A stretch of 64,000 nt of DNA from Agrypnia vestita (lineage: Eukaryota > Arthropoda > Insecta > Trichoptera > Phryganeidae), in contig JADDOH010001521.1 in NCBI GenBank assembly GCA_016648135.1, positions 124,001-188,000 on the forward strand, in the 5' to 3' direction. Of the stretch, positions 55,862 through 64,000 are shown in pieces; the first letter of the stretch is position 1; every line of letters starts with the position of its first letter. The position numbers and the translations under genes are program-made. The notes under the pieces were generated by a model, which saw nothing but the letters and a program-made list of their open reading frames with translations, did not search any database and was not told where the DNA came from.

Positions 55862-57239
55862 GTACCAGCCGGTACTTCGCAGTTACTGGGGAACGGAATT
55901 GCACTAGATTCACTGTTTCTTCGATTCCAAGCTCGGCAATAGCGTTTGATCCTTACTCCGTTTCCACCGCGTAAAATCATGCGTACATCCACACAAAAAC
56001 TAAGCTACACTTCGCGAAATTGATACACCAGCATGGGCTCGAGCTTACTTTGGAGGCAGCTTTATATTTCACATGTGTTTGATGCCATCATTCATACCAA
56101 AACCAATTTACGTCAGCCAGTTTACATCGGTGCCTACCGAATATTAATCGGTGTAAAAATAAGACAACCAATTAAACTTTTATTTTCTGCGCAAAGTCAT
56201 TGGAAACAAACTTAATATTTCAAAAATACACACACTTATTATCAATTTTTTTACTACGCTGTTTCAATGGCATCAATCACTTTCAAGAATATTCCGCTCG
56301 ATTTTCGCATGCAGGCATTTCTTCCAATATCCGTCACTCGGTTTATACGCGCTGGTCATACTGATTTTATCGGTGGTTGTTTTGCGTTTCTATATCGCAC
56401 TTGTCAAATGTCAGTGACAGTCGTGCAGTATCCGGCCGGTCTCTTTTCATAGACAAATGTCGTGATGTTTCGAAAATTTACGAGAAAAGCCCAGTAATTT
56501 CGAGAAGCATAATTCAATATAATTTTACCACCACGTGACAGAATATATAATTAATTACTACGTTTTCGTTTTTCCCGTAATAATCCATTTAATAAATATA
56601 TAATATAAAATAATATTAATATTATAGACACGGTGCTTAAAGTAAATCAGTCTTATGTAGATAGGTACCTATAACTGCTATTTTTATAGAATATATTGGA
56701 GATTCTTAAAATATTTTTAGAACTACAATAACGTTGGTTGTTAATGGGTTAACTCGTTTTGACTTCAGCTCCAGTCGATTGGAAGGTATAACCTTTTTAC
56801 GTGGGTGTGATTTGGATTTTTGTTTGTAGGAATGTGAAGTTTTTGTTTCCTTTGTCTGTTTCCGAATTTCCTTTTTTATTCTAGATAGATAATTTTTTAC
56901 ATTTTTTTCTTTCAGATTCCGAAACTTAGAAGACTTCAATGAGTGGAGAAAAGTCAAAGTGTGAATAAAAATAATATAACTTGCAAAGATATTAAATTTA
57001 TTTACTTAAAAGTGTGTAAAAATATGTGATACGATGTAAAAAAATGTTGTGCGTCGATTTGTTTTTCCTTTCCGTATTTCGAATCAACGCGTGTTTTTCA
57101 TTTTTAATCAACAACACCATGAATAAAATATTACTCAACTCACGAAAAGGGGTTGGTGGATCAAACGATCGAAGCCTGCATCACAGTGAAGGGTTTTAAA
57201 TGTGGGCCTAGCACAGAGTTGCCGCGAAGCGCTTAAACT
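55862..57239. other. region upstream of the stg1-like exon
   Basis: 55900-56450 has mixed composition and several short frames without motifs. 56460-57130 is AT-rich. 57140-57239, directly before the ATG, rises in GC and probably holds 5' UTR. No certain TATA or initiator identified. Confidence 0.35.
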
Positions 57240-57891
57240 ATGCACCGGCTGCCGATACAAGGCCACCAATTGGACCAACGCGACCTGTACTTTCAGCAAA
57301 CCCAAGTCCAAACACCGTACCGCCAGCTGAACCACGCCGCCACCTCGCCACACCCCCAAAGCAACCACACCCTCAACAACTCGCCCCAAACCCTGAGCGC
57401 GACAGTGGACAGGAGGACCATCGGAAACTCGACAGTCAGCCCTCCAACGTTCTACAGACAGAAAAGTCTCGAAAGTTCTACCCACTACAACAACAGAAGA
57501 CACTTAGAAGCGTCAGATACAATTGAAGTCTATCCAAATAGAAGAAACACACTTTCTCCGAGATCGCAAAGCATCTGCAGAGCTTCGAACCTCAACACCC
57601 CTTCCTTCGGGGCCTCCGCCACCTCTAGCACCGTTTTGCCAGTGGACTCTAATCAGGCTTTAGCCGCGCTTCCGTCGAGTGCTGAGCTGGATGCGACGGT
57701 GACCTGCCTTTGGATTCTGACACCTCTGACAGCCACTGTCAGCGCTGTCATAGTCTTGGTGGCCATAACTACCAACCAGTGGCTGCACACGGAAGAGAAG
57801 ATGAGCAACCCGTCCTACAATGGGACTGGAGATAAGGACTACTTATCAAAGCTGACGGTGTCTGGACTTTGGAAGCTCTGTTTCACAAATC
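57240..57891 (+). CDS. stg1: stargazin-like (TARP / calcium-channel gamma-subunit-like) protein, first coding exon
   Basis: Encodes 217 complete codons plus one base. The ATG has an in-frame TAA two codons upstream, supporting the start. Residues 1-150 are polar and probably disordered, rich in Asn, Gln, Ser, Thr, Pro and His. Residues 156-178 (LWILTPLTATVSAVIVLVAI) form the first membrane segment. The extracellular loop then has NQWL (W181), an N-glycosylation site (NGT, 194-196) and the claudin-family signature GLWKLCF (G209, L210, W211, C214), closest in pattern to the CACNG5/7 and insect stg1 group. In the family these four-span membrane proteins modulate glutamate receptors or calcium channels. 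Base composition is far more GC-rich than the neighbours. The remaining three membrane segments must lie in exons beyond the window. Family call is firm; the exact gene name is inferred. Confidence 0.85.
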
Positions 57892-57897
57892 GTAAGT
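57892..57897 (+). promoter_or_regulatory. splice donor of the stg1-like exon (phase 1)
   Basis: C|GTAAGT, a consensus donor. The frame continues only three codons past it before TAG. Position just after the GLW...C motif fits an exon boundary in the first extracellular loop. Intron 1 then spans the rest of the window; no second exon was found. Confidence 0.85.
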
Positions 57898-58236
57898 AGT
57901 TTTGATTTTATGAAAAAACATTTTGTGAATGAATTTCAAAATTGATCTACTCATGCATATTTGAGTGCATTAAATACAGCTTTAATTTTGATTCCAACAT
58001 GGATTTAAGGCTAGAAATTTAAAAAAAATGCATATTTAAGCATTTTTTCGAGAACGTGGGCTTTTATTTTTCATTAGTATCAGAATGTATATGCTCGACT
58101 GCATAATTTTTAGAACGATAACTTAGAAAAACCATTTTTCTTATATTGAAGTAATAAACTGAACATTATTTACAATAATTAAGAAAATGTAGGCAGGTTG
58201 TTAGCCTTACACCATCGTATAAAAGACTTCCATACA

Positions 58237-58449
58237 TAAGTAATTAAATGTTACGGCGTTTACCTTGTGGAAATCCATTATGAATAAATAATGAAATAAA
58301 ACAATCAACTTTGTTTTTTTCCACTTATATTTAAGCCACTTGTTTCACTACATGTTTCGGAAACGTCCGTTTCCTTCATCAGTCTTAATTCACCTGATGA
58401 AGGAAACGGACGTTTCCGAAACATGTAGTGAAACAAGTGGCTTAAATAT
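58237..58449. mobile_element. PLE-type ribozyme palindrome with exact 14-bp target duplication
   Basis: Flanked by two exact copies of aagacttccataca (58223-58236, 58450-58463). The left part (58237-58322) is AT-rich unclassified sequence. 58324-58382 and 58394-58452 are a perfect 59-bp inverted repeat with an 11-base spacer, each arm containing the hammerhead core. No coding sequence. Confidence 0.75.
58389..58432 (+). ncRNA. hammerhead ribozyme candidate (best in window)
   Basis: TTCAC (stem I) at 58389-58393, CTGATGA, one extra A, stem II GGAAACG/CGTTTCC, GAA, minimal stem III AC-AT-GT, cleavage-position A (58427), GTGAA (stem I) at 58428-58432. Consensus core with all three stems pairable, in the small-stem-III form known from Penelope-like elements. 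The mirrored minus-strand core lacks a matching stem I. The extra A before stem II is unusual. Activity untested. Confidence 0.75.
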
Positions 58450-58530
58450 AAGACTTCCATACACACTTCTTATATAAATAGCTTCGTCTTTGTGATATTT
58501 CTATAATTTATCTTAATTAGATCTCATATT

Positions 58531-59097
58531 TTTATCGTAAATCCTCCGAGTTTTGGTATTCATTTTTTATTTTATGACAGCAACATTGCCGCTCGTATTT
58601 TTTAAATCAATTTAAGAATATAACCATAATATCCTATATTGAATAAAAATAACATTTCGTATTTCTTTTGCCGGCGTACCTACATAAAAATGCCTCTCGT
58701 GAATATTTAGAACTCCCGAAAATTACGCGCGTCCCCTTCAGAATAACACAACAACGAGATTATTGAAATCTCTTCATTTAATAAAGAAAAGTCAAAAAAC
58801 CCCAGGTAAAACAATCCTAATTCTCGGGTGGAGCTGTAGCCCATCCTATAAAATATTCCCTTTTAGTCCCGGACGAAGTCCCTAACACGATTTGTACGCA
58901 GTGAAAAGTAAATAAATGTTTGGAGGGAGGAAATTTATTATTTATACTTATTTACAAAATGACGGTTGTCGTAACCCTTTTATCATTAATAAGGTTCATT
59001 AAAGTCTCTGTTATTTGGATTTTTATGACTTAGTAGTTATCAAGTGTCTTTTATACTTTTTAATAATGTTTTTTAATAATATTTATTGAGATATTTA
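58531..59097. other. intron, unassigned, small GC-elevated patch
   Basis: 58680-58930 is slightly GC-elevated ('tagtcccggacgaagtccct'), without repeat partner. No exon seen. Confidence 0.3.
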
Positions 59098-59260
59098 TTT
59101 ATTTATTTAACGCCTTTTAGGGCTTTTACATACAATATACGTAAGGTGCTACATAAAGCAATAAAACAAACTTTAACAAGGCTTTTACATAAAATACAGG
59201 TATAGTACTACATTTACAATAAAACAAACTGCAAAATTATTATGTTAGGTTTAATTATTA
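59098..59260 (-). repeat. LINE 3'-end remnant, reverse
   Basis: Minus strand ends '...agccctaaaaggcgttaaataaataaat'. It contains an internal near-duplication ('gcttttacata.aatac', 'aataaaacaaact'). Confidence 0.4.
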
Positions 59261-59360
59261 TGTATAACAGAAGCCTCATTAAATAACTGACACTGAGACC
59301 ATGGAAGTCTGTACATAATAAATAATTATGTGATGAAAGTTTAAGGGATGTGGTGGTTTT

Positions 59361-59896
59361 TATTTCCTTTCTTTTAACTCGTGGCGTCTGCTTGCTCGTT
59401 TCCTTGACGAAAAAACTTTGGATCGATTTTTAACCCTTTTCCCATGATCCAATCGAGCTGAAACTTTGCAAGCAGACTCGTGGTCACGATCAAGAAGATC
59501 TGTCAAATTTTGGTTAAAAATTAATAATAAATTATAGTATAATTTTGGATTTTTCAAATTTTTAATGGTTTTTTCAAATTGGAATCATTACAAAAGCTAC
59601 CAACGGCGGCCCGATAACGTCACGGAATATTTAAAATTTGAATTACTCCGTCAGTAGGTATAATAGGTACTTCACTACGAATTTCGAAAATTTATTACAA
59701 TTGTTTCACAGATGAGTGCACACCTTTCTTTTTTGTGAAGAAATCAAATAATAAAGAGATATTTTTAGGGATATCTGACATAGATATTTGTCTAGACATG
59801 TTTCATTTTCAGTCAATTAATTATTTAATTACATGATGGTAAACTTAATTTAAAAAGAAAGGGAGTAAAATCAAAACTTGGTTTTTATGGGTTAGT
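59361..59896 (+). mobile_element. element B, full copy
   Basis: About 535 bases from 'cctttcttttaactcgtgg' to 'aaagaaagggagtaaaatca' and 'acttggtttttatgggttag'. Collinear in reverse with 61562-62106, including 'cggcggcccgataacgtcac' versus 'gaggttatcgggccgccgtt'. Short inverted ends (cctttctttt / aaaagaaagg). No convincing ORF. Confidence 0.6.
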
Positions 59897-60085
59897 TTCT
59901 TAATTGTTTTTATGATTGATCTATTTACACCAGGTCCCTAATATACAATGTAAATAATAGTGTGTAGACTCGGAGCTGATGATGATGATGGTGGTAGAGG
60001 CGTCTTGTACATCCGGACATAGTGGCTGCGTAGTTCTGATTTGTCGTTCTATTGTCAGTTACTCGGTACACGAGTAGAGGTTGCG

Positions 60086-60334
60086 TCACAGTATAGATTC
60101 TGATGTGCAGCAGGACGTTGTTGCAATGTTGGCGGAGGTCAGTACTCGACTTAGATACTGGTCTCCACCAGCAGCGAGACAATGGTTGGTGTAACTTTGT
60201 AGGCTACTAACTGATCCTCCGCTGTGGTGGGAGTGTGACTTATAGTATACCTGATTATCTCTTTTCGAGTCCCCTTCCAGCCGTGTATCGCTGACCCTGT
60301 TCTGGTTCATGACCGGACTTCTTCCAATCAGCAT
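60086..60334 (-). CDS. unidentified ORF, possible exon
   Basis: 82 codons from an ATG, with GC content well above the surrounding intron. Polar composition (NRVSDTRLEGDSKRDNQ, YYKSHSHHSGGSVSSLQSY, SANIATTSCCTSESIL). No recognised domain, and overlapping frames are also open. It may be a fragment of an unrecognised retroelement or an antisense exon. Very uncertain. Confidence 0.2.
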   Translation of the reverse strand: MLIGRSPVMNQNRVSDTRLEGDSKRDNQVYYKSHSHHSGGSVSSLQSYTNHCLAAGGDQYLSRVLTSANIATTSCCTSESIL

Positions 60335-60430
60335 TAATGAAGGTGATCATCCGATAGGCAAAATACGGTACAATGTCCTTAGTAGTGAAATCGCTAATGT
60401 GGGTCAGTTGGAAACTGCCCGCTGGGCATA

Positions 60431-60695
60431 TATTTTTTTTATTTAATTTAAAAAAAAATCCTTGTTTACAAATAAAGGTACTTAATACTAATTTAACAAT
60501 AAAACATAAGATAAATTACACATTTTTTTGTTTTGTTTAATTTGTGGATTATTCCACTCTACTAGGCTACGCCTGTCCCAGAGTGGCGTTATAGAACACA
60601 ATTATAATATTTTTTCGAATTCGTCAGTAATATTTATTTTCATAAGGTAGTAATTATGTATCTACAAAGTATCAAGTGGAATGTTAGTAAAAGTT
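60431..60695 (-). repeat. LINE 3' UTR copy
   Basis: Roughly 95% identical by eye to 60868-61130, offset 433 bases, ending in an A-run on the minus strand (60451-60458). Two separate 3'-truncated insertions or a local duplication. Confidence 0.55.
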
Positions 60696-60867
60696 GAAAA
60701 AACTTGAAAGCCGCTGAAACAGCCCGAAATTCTCCCACTGCTAGGGGCGGAATGCGTAGAGTAGGATAGCTATAAATATGACACCACCGGACAGTGACGT
60801 AATTTGATATTTTGAAGTCAACTGTTTGCGAGAGGACCACGATAATAGGCGAATATTTACAGAAATA

Positions 60868-61275
60868 CTTTTTTTTTTTATTTCAAAAAAATCCTTGTTT
60901 ACAAATAAAGGTACTTAATACTAATTTAACAATAAAAATATAAGATTAATTACACATTTTTTTGTTTTGTTTAATTTGTGGATTATGCCACTCTACTAGG
61001 CTACGCCTGTCCCAGAGTGACGTTATAGAACACAATTATAATATTATTATTTAAATTCGTCAGTAATATTTATTTTCATAAGGTAGTAATTATGTATCTA
61101 CAAAGTATCAAGTGGAATGTTAGTGAAAGTTGAGTGAGTCATAAGTCCAAGTGTAAATATGTGTAGAATAATTGTTTAATGTAAAAAGGGTTAAAGTTTT
61201 GTTTAAGATTATTTTTTATTTTCCTTAATTAATTTATTTATTTACATAGGTATATATTTTTATTTGAGGATATTA
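60868..61275 (-). repeat. LINE 3' UTR with poly(A)
   Basis: Minus-strand continuation of the ORF end at 61276: the UTR includes 'gggacaggcgtagcctagta' and ends 'gtaaacaaggatttttttga' plus an A-rich tail at 60868-60880. Confidence 0.6.
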
Positions 61276-61455
61276 TTATGCAATTATAGTAAGTAAATTT
61301 TCAGTTGCTGTTCTACCTTTGGAGGTAAGCCAGTTGTTTGCTAAAGCTTTTATTTTATTAATTGAGTATACTCTGATTTCCGGGAAGTCTGTTTTAAATA
61401 TGTTAAATATTTTAGACCCTATGTATGAGTAATTTTTCTGTCCATGTGTTGTCTT
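61276..61455 (-). pseudogene. jockey/CR1-type LINE, C-terminus
   Basis: Reads KTTHGQKNYSYIGSKIFNIF, KTDFPEIRVYSINKIKALAN, NWLTSKGRTA... to a TAA. The H.K...YIG.K.FN.....R....I...K....WL motif is the extreme C-terminus of jockey/CR1-type polymerases. It is open but 5' truncated at about 61455, where another LINE fragment abuts. Confidence 0.65.
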
Positions 61456-61459
61456 AGAC

Positions 61460-61545
61460 GACGTACACCGGGAAGTCGGAGAGATATCTGGACCTCGTCA
61501 TCCCAAGCTTAGTTTTCTGTACCGCAGATCAAAGGATTTACTAAA
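61460..61545 (+). repeat. LINE 3'-end fragment
   Basis: 'tggacctcgtcatccca', 'ttttctgtaccgcagatc' correspond to the minus-strand sequence around 52500-52550, here in the opposite orientation, followed by an A-rich tail (61540-61557). Confidence 0.4.
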
Positions 61546-61561
61546 ATAAAATGAAAAAAGT

Positions 61562-62106
61562 AACCCATAAAAGCCAAGTTTTTATTATACTCCCTTTCTT
61601 TGTAAAATATAACAACAATTAAAGACGAATTAAAACATATAACATAACACTAAACTTACAGTTATTTAATATATTCCTAAAATGTCAGATGTTTTGAGCT
61701 TTGATAAGACACTTCATGCTTTGAAGATTGAATTCTAAAAACATTTGTCAGTCAATTTAGATTTTCGACATTCGTAGTGAAGTACCTATTATGTACACTG
61801 ACAGAGTAATTCAAATTTAGAAAATATTTCGCGAGGTTATCGGGCCGCCGTTGCTAGTAAGCAAACTTTTCTAATGATTCCAATTTGAAAAATCCGATAA
61901 AATTTCTAAAAATCCGAAATTATACCATAATTATTAATTTTTTTTAACGAAAATTTGATAGATCTTCTTGATCGTCACCACGAGTCTACTGGCCAAGTTT
62001 CAGCTCGATTGGATTGCGGGAAAAGGGTTAAAAATCGATCCAAAGATTTTTCACCCGGCAAGCCGGCAAGCAAGCAGACGCCACGAGTTAATATAAAGGG
62101 AGTAAA
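61562..62106 (-). mobile_element. element B, reverse copy
   Basis: Inverted copy of 59361-59896 with ends 'aacccataaaagccaagttt' and 'aaagggagtaaaa'. A reading frame around 61955-62080 gives LLDRHHEST..VSARLD.GKRVKNRSK, which parallels the frame of the 59361 copy because there are no indels there. Coding status is doubtful. Confidence 0.6.
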
Positions 62107-62844
62107 AAGAAGAAGTATTCTATGTGATATGTTCAATTGTACCTTTTGTCTATTGTTAGTCCCAAATATACGTTTCTACCTTTAGCCTAACCGCCTAAAT
62201 TGCTAAATCCGAATTGCCGGCATGCTAGTGAGGTACTTAAATATTAATTCAGTGTCTACCGTAGAATTTAACTAACAAAAGCCAGAGACGCGGTATAAAA
62301 ACACCGCTCTCTCTCTCATCGCTATTCCATATTTTCTCAACCACCCAACGGTTCTAAAACAGTCTGGCTGCCGCTCTAAGAGCACTCGGAATTTATTCTT
62401 CCGTATTAAACGGCGAGTAAAAATACACAAAGTTTTTACAGCCAATGTGCTTAAACGTCTGCTTTACGATTTCACTTAATCCCGCCTCCGCTTTTTATGC
62501 GGGGCCATAAAATGTATTGGGCAATCTTTACCCCATCGTCTGCGCTGATCCTGCCCTGGGTGCGTCGTCAGCGTCTTTCTGAATAGATGGCGGTGAGATG
62601 TGATATAAAGGAAATAGGTAATATCAGAAGTCCTCGTGGTGAGGCATTATTACCCCCCTCTGTCCAGGGATGAAAGAGTACTAGACAAATTTTATTATTA
62701 TTATTATTATTATATAAGGGAGTAACCCCTTCAAATTTTTAGTAATTCAATTCTCAAAATATTCTAAATATACAAAAAAGAGTTAAAAATTCAATTAATT
62801 TTCAAGCGTATTTTTTTTTTGTATTTCTTGGGCACTTACAATGT
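62107..62844. other. intron with GC-elevated island
   Basis: 62280-62620 is GC-elevated and non-repetitive ('cccgcctccgctttttatgc', 'gcgctgatcctgccctggg'). (TTA)n runs at 62692-62714. No exon identified. A conserved non-coding element is plausible. Confidence 0.4.
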
Positions 62845-62915
62845 AACAATTTCTTTCAGACATTATTAAAGAGTTTAAATTTACAATGTACAAGTTGTTA
62901 CTTATTAAAGAATTT

Positions 62916-62955
62916 ACGCTACCGGTTTCGACACGTCCGTATCATTAACGAGCGT
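62916..62955 (-). ncRNA. hammerhead-like motif, left arm
   Basis: Minus strand: ACGC, TCG, TTAATGA, stem II ending CGTGTC, GAAAC-CG-GT-A, GCGT. Stem I 4/4, but the core is TTAATGA and the stem borrows its last two bases. Confidence 0.4.
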
Positions 62956-62999
62956 TATTTAGACTAATCTAAAATGCGAAAGTACTGTATTAGGTGTCT

Positions 63000-63221
63000 T
63001 TAGGGGGCGGGGGTGATTTGTGGAGGGGAGAAGGAAGGGAACATGGTTAATAATGGTGACTTACACGGGGCTATTATTTTGTTAACGATGTTAATATTAG
63101 AATTAAATTTTTTGTTCATTTCTAAAGTTTCAAGGGCGGACAATTTGAAAAATTTGTTGATATTAGTGTATTTAAATTTAGATCTATCTTTACTAAAAGT
63201 GTGGCCAGTTTCCAACAAGTG
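63000..63221 (-). pseudogene. PLE endonuclease C-terminal half, reverse arm
   Basis: Reads HLLETGHTFSKDRSKFKYT, FFKLSALETLEMNKKFN, PCKSPLLTMFP..., matching residues about 97-165 of the plus copy at 63274-63816. The N-terminal half is missing. Confidence 0.7.
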
Positions 63222-63273
63222 GTTAACAAATTACGAATAATTAGTGGTGATAACCTTAACCAATAAAAACTAA

Positions 63274-63816
63274 ATTTATAAAAAACTTCTATATACCGGT
63301 GAGTTATCTTTAAAAATATCTAACATTTTACCAAGTTCAAATTCTCCAGCATTTTACACCACTTCTAAAATTAAAAATTTAATTAACAACAAAGACCTCT
63401 CAAATAAATGGGAAAAGAGCGGTATCTATACATTAGAATGTAATGATTGTGATGCACAATATGTAGGAATGACTACTAGAAATTTTAAAACTAGAATAAG
63501 AGAACATGAATTGTGTTTAAAAAATAATAATTATTCGGAATTTTCTAAACACTTATTGGAAACTGGCCACACTTTTAATAAAGATAGATCTAAATTTAAA
63601 TACACTAATATCAACAATTTTTTCAAATTATCCGCCTTAGAAACTTTAGAAATAAACAAAAAATTAAATTTTAATATTAACATCGTTAACAAAATAATAG
63701 CCCCGTGTAAGTCACCATTATTAACCATGTTCCCTCCCTTCCCCACCTCCACAAATCACCCCCGCCCCCTAAAGACACAGACTAATACAGTACTTTTGCA
63801 TTTTAGATTAGTTTAA
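63274..63816 (+). pseudogene. GIY-YIG endonuclease domain of a Penelope-like element
   Basis: Uninterrupted for 180 codons but preceded by a stop and lacking the polymerase, so it is a fragment. Residues 50-52 are GIY and 63-65 YVG, followed by MTTRNFKTRIREHE with the conserved arginines (69, 74, 76). The C-x2-C (ECNDC) and H-x5-H (KHLLETGH) pairs complete the layout known for PLE endonucleases. C-terminal LSALETLEINKKLN and a proline-rich end follow. The role in the family is nicking the target for retrotransposition. Only small divergence from the minus-strand half-copy. Confidence 0.8.
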
Positions 63817-63827
63817 ATGACGTTAGT

Positions 63828-63862
63828 TAATGACACGGACGTGTCGAAACCGGTAGCGTAAA
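63828..63862 (+). ncRNA. hammerhead-like motif, right arm
   Basis: TTAATGA with perfect stem II GACACG-GA-CGTGTC-like pairing, GAAAC-CG-GT-A. Same atypical core as the left arm. The upstream stem I partner has diverged. Confidence 0.4.
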
Positions 63863-63917
63863 TTCTTTAATAAGTAACAAATTGTACATTGTAAATTTAA
63901 ACTCTTTAATAATGTCA

Positions 63918-63946
63918 TATTTTATTTTATTTTATTTTATTTGGTC
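63918..63946. repeat. (ATTTT)n run
   Basis: About five TTTTA units directly after the PLE. Probably a simple repeat or tail of an adjacent reverse-oriented element that leaves the window. Confidence 0.7.
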
Positions 63947-64000
63947 ATCCAATAGAAACACATAATTGTTTGGCAAGACAAAATACAGAAAAAAAGTTAA

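Larger units (their letters stand above)
58200..58530. mobile_element. MITE-A interrupted by a PLE unit
   Basis: 'ccttacaccatcgtataaaagacttccatac' on the left and 'cacacttcttatataaatag', 'cttcgtctttgtgatatttctataattta' on the right form a continuous MITE-A right end once 58237-58463 is removed. Confidence 0.55.
62845..63920. mobile_element. Penelope-like element, inverted pair
   Basis: Minus-strand copy 62845-63240 and plus-strand copy 63535-63920 are inverted repeats of about 385 bases, each running endonuclease C-terminus, proline-rich tail, hammerhead-like motif, terminal block 'cggtagcgtaaattctttaa'. The plus copy extends upstream through the GIY-YIG domain (63274). The reverse transcriptase is absent. 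Sequence divergence between arms is low, so this is probably one of the younger elements here. Confidence 0.8.

Noticed and set aside
1..64000. CRISPR arrays, bacterial operons or phage genes
   Set aside because: No regularly spaced repeats with unique spacers, no closely packed ORFs or ribosome-binding sites; the content is eukaryotic transposons and a spliced gene.

Overview
The window is insect-like nuclear DNA: AT-rich, gene-poor and packed with decayed transposable elements. A beetle-like genome is possible, but this is inferred only from element content and the one gene, not demonstrated. I see no bacterial operons, rRNA, canonical tRNA genes or CRISPR arrays. The only host gene part I identify with confidence is one exon at 57240-57891 (+). 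It encodes the N-terminus, first membrane segment and start of the claudin-like loop of a stargazin/TARP-type calcium-channel gamma-subunit-like protein (stg1 type). It ends in a clean phase-1 splice donor, so everything from 57892 to the window end is read as its first intron (over 6 kb), and everything before it as upstream or intergenic DNA.

Layout. 1-5.7 kb: LINE tail, Helitron-like repeat, degraded SINE, LTR remnant split by a hAT-like element, and a Penelope-like (PLE) foldback. 6-9 kb: tRNA-bearing foldback elements and LINE 3' ends. 9.9-16.2 kb: PLE relics, a jockey-like LINE end, an LTR and MITEs. 17-22 kb: two SINE families, a Helitron-like element and a ribozyme foldback. 23.7-28.9 kb: second jockey-like end, two unassigned ORFs on opposite strands, and a tail-to-tail PLE with a GIY-YIG endonuclease remnant. 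29-38 kb: AT/T-rich DNA with scattered LINE, SINE and MITE copies. 38-43 kb: mariner-type MITEs, an LTR with a nested palindrome, a PIF/Harbinger remnant with exact TAA duplications, and a ~550 bp 8-mer satellite between two copies of its own flank. 43-54 kb: RTE-like LINE, PLE copies with nested insertions, and a ~355 bp palindrome carrying two tRNA-like units. 54-64 kb: PLE foldbacks, a hAT MITE, the stg1-like exon, and an intron holding element-B copies, LINE ends and a PLE inverted pair at the right edge.

The strongest recurring theme is a hammerhead-ribozyme-like motif (CTGANGA, stem II, GAAAC-NN-GT) at about 15 loci, nearly always in a PLE terminal repeat and often as inverted pairs. 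Hammerheads in PLE terminal repeats are known; what is notable is the number of subfamilies, the very small foldback forms, and one copy with a paired stem I inside a 59-bp perfect palindrome flanked by an exact 14-bp target duplication. A second theme is a foldback family carrying a tRNA-like unit, present as single-copy, degraded and mirrored forms.
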